Shown: positions 31,001-31,287 of the stretch, one piece after another
Layout: each line of letters begins with the position of its first letter
How positions within the stretch are numbered: position 1 is the stretch's first letter
DNA from: Saccoglossus kowalevskii
Taxonomy: Eukaryota; Hemichordata; Enteropneusta; Harrimaniidae
Reading direction: 5' to 3'
NCBI RefSeq assembly: GCF_000003605.2
Contig: NW_003135346.1
Coordinates: 207,314 to 238,600, forward strand
Length of the DNA: 31,287 bases
The notes under the pieces: model-generated
Database searches by the model: none
Told to the model about the DNA's origin: nothing
What the model saw: only the letters and a program-made list of their open reading frames with translations
Made by a program: the position numbers and the translations under genes

Positions 31001-31155
31001 TTTGCAGGCATGGCACTTGATTGGCTATCAGAAAATCTGTACTTCACTGAGACTGCTCGGATCTCCGTTTGTAAAATTGATGGCAGATTTGTCACAGCAC
31101 TTGTTACTGAGTCTATAGATCAGCCCAAAGGAATTGCAATACACCCTTACAAACA
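22681..31155 (+). CDS. LRP5/6-like YWTD-EGF protein, 5' part (spliced gene model)
   Basis: Gene model join(22681-22717, 24361-24817, 28755-28907, 29115-29241, 29347-29497, 29658-29777, 30538-30780, 31008-31155), incomplete at the right edge. All introns are GT-AG and the phases chain (1,2,2,0,1,1,1, then 2 open), giving 478 codons. The product is a signal peptide followed directly by a six-bladed YWTD (LDL-receptor class B) propeller, an EGF-like domain and the start of a second propeller. That order, with no LDL-A repeats before the propeller, is that of LRP5/LRP6 Wnt co-receptors; other YWTD proteins are possible. Propeller-EGF units bind extracellular ligands. Whether a membrane anchor follows cannot be seen. 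Intron 2 holds an antisense DIRS relic. Confidence 0.82.
22718..24360 (+). other. Intron 1 of YWTD gene
   Basis: A 1.6-kb intron between the signal exon and the first propeller exon. The frames 23272-23532 and 23632-23844 have no domain and lack splice support. Its first ~300 bp belong to the duplicated segment. Confidence 0.6.
24361..24817 (+). CDS. Exon 2 of YWTD gene: propeller blades 1-3
   Basis: A 457-nt exon after TTGCTTTCCCGAG. It contains VFWTDAHTKTVYKTVMQSG, then AEGLAVDWISKKLYWTDALY and DLDRPRGIVVHPNKG. The repeated pattern (LAVDWxxxxLYWTDxxxxxIxxxxxxG, RPRGIVVxP) is diagnostic of LDL-receptor class B repeats. The upstream acceptor at 24361 is preferred over TTTCACAG at 24374 because it restores the phase set by exon 1. 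It ends in phase 2 at AAAGG|GTGAGT. Confidence 0.9.
25540..25635. repeat. GC-rich repeat fragment with hairpin
   Basis: A GC-rich patch abutting the DIRS element. It includes a perfect 7-bp stem GGCGGGC / GCCCGCC around a single C at 25591-25605, plus related GGGCGG strings at 25551 and 25570. In reverse sense it begins CAGTGTTCTCCACAAGG, a form seen at the ends of some DNA transposons. It is probably a fragment of another repeat family; the identity is uncertain. Confidence 0.4.
25641..25700 (+). repeat. DIRS inverted terminal repeat, left
   Basis: Begins GGAGAGAGAAATCTAGG and ends TCCATGTCAC. Its reverse complement matches 28013-28072 at 53 of 60 bases without gaps. It contains a perfect TGACGTCA palindrome at 25673. 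Confidence 0.9.
25892..26376 (-). pseudogene. DIRS tyrosine recombinase remnant
   Basis: Frame 26376-26185 has AGQVAVFFVHLFDELGLSFA then AAIVGYRSALSPAIENYLGS, the N-terminal core-binding region. After an in-frame stop the same frame continues LDLLSALSGTPFKPQ ... LKYLTWKTVFLLALACG (26160-26054), the start of the catalytic domain. A frameshift then moves similarity to 26089-25892 (SRLRTFLF ... GFLAKNQIPEHNPKPFFVPR ... LILCPV). The distal H-x-x-R...Tyr catalytic part is not found before the left terminal repeat, so the recombinase is truncated as well as frameshifted. Confidence 0.8.
26798..27337 (-). pseudogene. DIRS RNase H and connection remnant
   Basis: The frame starting near 27337 contains IIGMMTSVHRVVAQAALHSR, the block that links RT and RNase H in DIRS proteins. 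Shifted frames then give CNWLKLKAVHLALIHFLLT (about 27140-27085) and NTAVVSYINKEGGSKFPSLS (about 27075-27015). These correspond to the RNase H 'NxLELxAVxLAL' and 'DNTTVVxYINKQGG' motifs. The metal-binding Asp of the second motif is replaced (YNTAVV). The usual HIPGxxN block is degraded to WGAEQSK. The original RNase H would have removed RNA from the replication intermediate. Confidence 0.75.
27330..27932 (-). pseudogene. DIRS reverse transcriptase remnant
   Basis: Frame 27932-27501 reads FVVPKATGGWHPILDLSKVN, RMETPNTVLVFV, FTSLDFRDAYLHILMYPASH, FKFRVLPFTLCSAPYMFTRL. These are RT motifs in the form typical of DIRS elements (VPKKTGGWRPILDLSxLN, FRMETP, SLDLKDAYFHIP, FRxLPFGLxxxPxxFT). A one-base frameshift near 27546 moves the match to another frame, where the catalytic YLDDWLL appears as stop-LDDWLL (stop at 27507-27505), so the Tyr codon has mutated to a stop. 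RT similarity resumes as LLPQLGFLVNLKKSHPNLTC and VFLGL (about 27430-27370). Confidence 0.88.
28013..28072 (-). repeat. DIRS inverted terminal repeat, right
   Basis: Plus-strand sequence runs GTGACATAGAAGAAAATC to AATTTCTCTCTCC, inverted relative to 25641-25700. This is the 5' end with respect to the element's coding strand; RT similarity starts within about 150 bp. Confidence 0.9.
28755..28907 (+). CDS. Exon 3 of YWTD gene: propeller blade 4
   Basis: A 153-nt exon, phase 2 to phase 2. It encodes VLYWSDVGSNPRIEMAKLNG ... APNGLTIDYTAD, with the LYWSD and PNGLTIDY signatures of one class B repeat. The acceptor GTTAAAG has a weak pyrimidine tract but is the only one that preserves the phase and the LYWSD motif. 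Donor AG|GTAATG. Confidence 0.85.
29115..29241 (+). CDS. Exon 4 of YWTD gene: propeller blade 5
   Basis: A 127-nt exon after CTATCTGTAG. Joined codon Arg, then LYWIDQHLKNIMSLNLNDLN ... FPFDITMDQ, ending in phase 0 at CAG|GTCAGT. LYWID is a variant of the YWTD motif, and PFDITMDQ matches the usual P-x-xI/L-x-x-x-x-x closing strand. Confidence 0.85.
29347..29497 (+). CDS. Exon 5 of YWTD gene: propeller blade 6
   Basis: A 151-nt exon after CATTGCAG. It encodes NYFFVSDLNSGMLKVIDKTN ... PVGITFYSSQRQTAGT. YFFVSD is a diverged YWTD motif and VGITFYSSQRQ corresponds to the strand that closes the propeller before the EGF domain (consensus xIxVxHxxRQ). It ends in phase 1 at A|GTAAGT. Confidence 0.85.
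29658..29777 (+). CDS. Exon 6 of YWTD gene: EGF-like domain
   Basis: A 120-nt exon, phase 1 to phase 1. It encodes SCSVDNGLCDQLCVSDPTGH, then TCLCTHGFVLGADGTTCNI. All six EGF cysteines are present in the order C-C-C-C-C-C with the normal spacing, including the CxC pair and GxxLxxDGxxC ending seen in LDLR/LRP EGF modules that follow a propeller. Confidence 0.92.
   Translation, partial: VRVLLTMACVTNCALVIQLAILVYVRMALSWVLMVLHVI
29778..30537 (+). other. Intron 6 of YWTD gene
   Basis: A 760-bp AT-rich intron separating the EGF exon from the second propeller. It contains a short direct duplication of GTTAGTAAAGAC at 29946-29969 and a TGACGTCA palindrome near 29857. No exon-like block was seen. Confidence 0.75.
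30538..30780 (+). CDS. Exon 7 of YWTD gene: start of second propeller
   Basis: A 243-nt exon after CTGCTACCAG, phase 1 to phase 1. It encodes HHVVFAMASQLCEVPVNFGH ... DYLNAQDMLYAHDRNTQSII ... AETLVAGVNNIGG. The LYAHDRNTQSIIR segment is a YWTD-like strand. The donor GGAG|GTTCGT is non-consensus at +3 but joins in frame to exon 8, giving NIGG-MALDWLSENLYF. Confidence 0.82.
30781..31007 (+). repeat. Intron 7 made almost entirely of a TTTA microsatellite
   Basis: From about 30797 to 31003 the sequence is TTTA repeats with a few TTCA/TATA variants and T-runs, reaching TTTGCAG at the acceptor. The array therefore supplies the pyrimidine tract and any branch site of this 227-bp intron. It is the most length-labile part of the gene. 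Confidence 0.92.
31008..31155 (+). CDS. Exon 8 of YWTD gene: second propeller, continued
   Basis: A 148-nt exon encoding MALDWLSENLYFTETARISV then IDQPKGIAIHPYK. The donor CA|GTATGA leaves phase 2, the same phase and place as the end of exon 2 (HPNKG), so this intron position recurs at the equivalent point of both propellers. The unspliced frame stops about ten bases later. The next exon was not found before the right edge. Confidence 0.85.
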
Positions 31156-31287
31156 GTATGAATGATTTACAGATGTTTACAGTTCCTTTTTGCACAGGAA
31201 TTCGACACCTGGAGCAGGATGTGTTCAACATGTTTGACACATCTGTTATCACTTATCTATCATATGTCCGAAGTCACTGTCGCATGA
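31156..31287 (+). other. Partial intron 8 of YWTD gene
   Basis: The remaining 132 bp show a TTTTTGCACAG acceptor-like string at 31188-31198, but the following sequence in the required phase does not continue a YWTD repeat and soon stops. The true next exon is probably beyond the window. Confidence 0.5.

Noticed and set aside
30790-31020. Hydrophobic frame (FIYLFIYLF repeats) as a membrane protein
   Set aside because: It is the translation of the TTTA microsatellite in intron 7.
1-31287. tRNA, rRNA and small nuclear RNA genes
   Set aside because: Scanning for GGTTCGAATCC-type B boxes and cloverleaf-like context found no convincing candidate; a covariance-model search would be needed to exclude them fully.

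Overview
The window looks like nuclear DNA of a multicellular animal, most likely a marine invertebrate. It is AT-rich, its genes are split by GT-AG introns, and it encodes extracellular animal domains (von Willebrand factor type D, YWTD propeller, EGF). It also holds relics of LINE and DIRS retrotransposons, short inverted-repeat transposons and many simple repeats. Nothing bacterial (operons, Shine-Dalgarno sites, CRISPR) is present. The phylum cannot be fixed from the sequence alone; hemichordate, cephalochordate, mollusc and cnidarian all remain possible.

Layout. (1) Positions 193-4906, minus strand: a secreted protein gene. It has a signal-peptide exon, two homologous ~90-residue modules of unrecognised family (one exon each, phase 1-1), then a VWD domain over two exons, and a possible short Cys-containing last exon. 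All exon phases join, giving about 400 residues. Intron 1 carries a ~450-bp inverted-repeat element and intron 4 a pentanucleotide microsatellite. A TATA-like box lies at 5061-5069.

(2) Positions ~5000-20780: a long gene-poor stretch. It holds a degenerate 21-bp tandem repeat (5842-5988), a pair of CRE palindromes (8394-8413), a near-perfect 10 x 21-bp minisatellite (10715-10924), a RecQ-helicase-like fragment (11712-11905), a decayed LINE (about 13.9-16.7 kb) and two diverged copies of a dispersed repeat (18.87-19.41 kb).

(3) Positions 20781-31155, plus strand: the 5' part of a gene for a LRP5/6-like receptor or secreted protein. The order is signal peptide, six-bladed YWTD propeller, EGF-like domain, start of a second propeller. 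Eight exons join in phase and the gene runs off the right edge. Its first exon and flanks exist twice (20781-21240 and 22541-23020); a 771-bp inverted-repeat element lies between them and ends immediately before copy 2. Intron 2 contains an antisense, inactivated DIRS-type tyrosine-recombinase retrotransposon with inverted terminal repeats (25641-28072). Intron 7 is almost entirely a TTTA microsatellite that runs into the splice acceptor.

The two host genes are transcribed away from each other and both encode extracellular proteins, but nothing in the window links them functionally. The most interesting items are the unrecognised tandem module in the VWD protein, the duplicated first exon of the YWTD gene, and the gag-less DIRS copy with intact inverted repeats.
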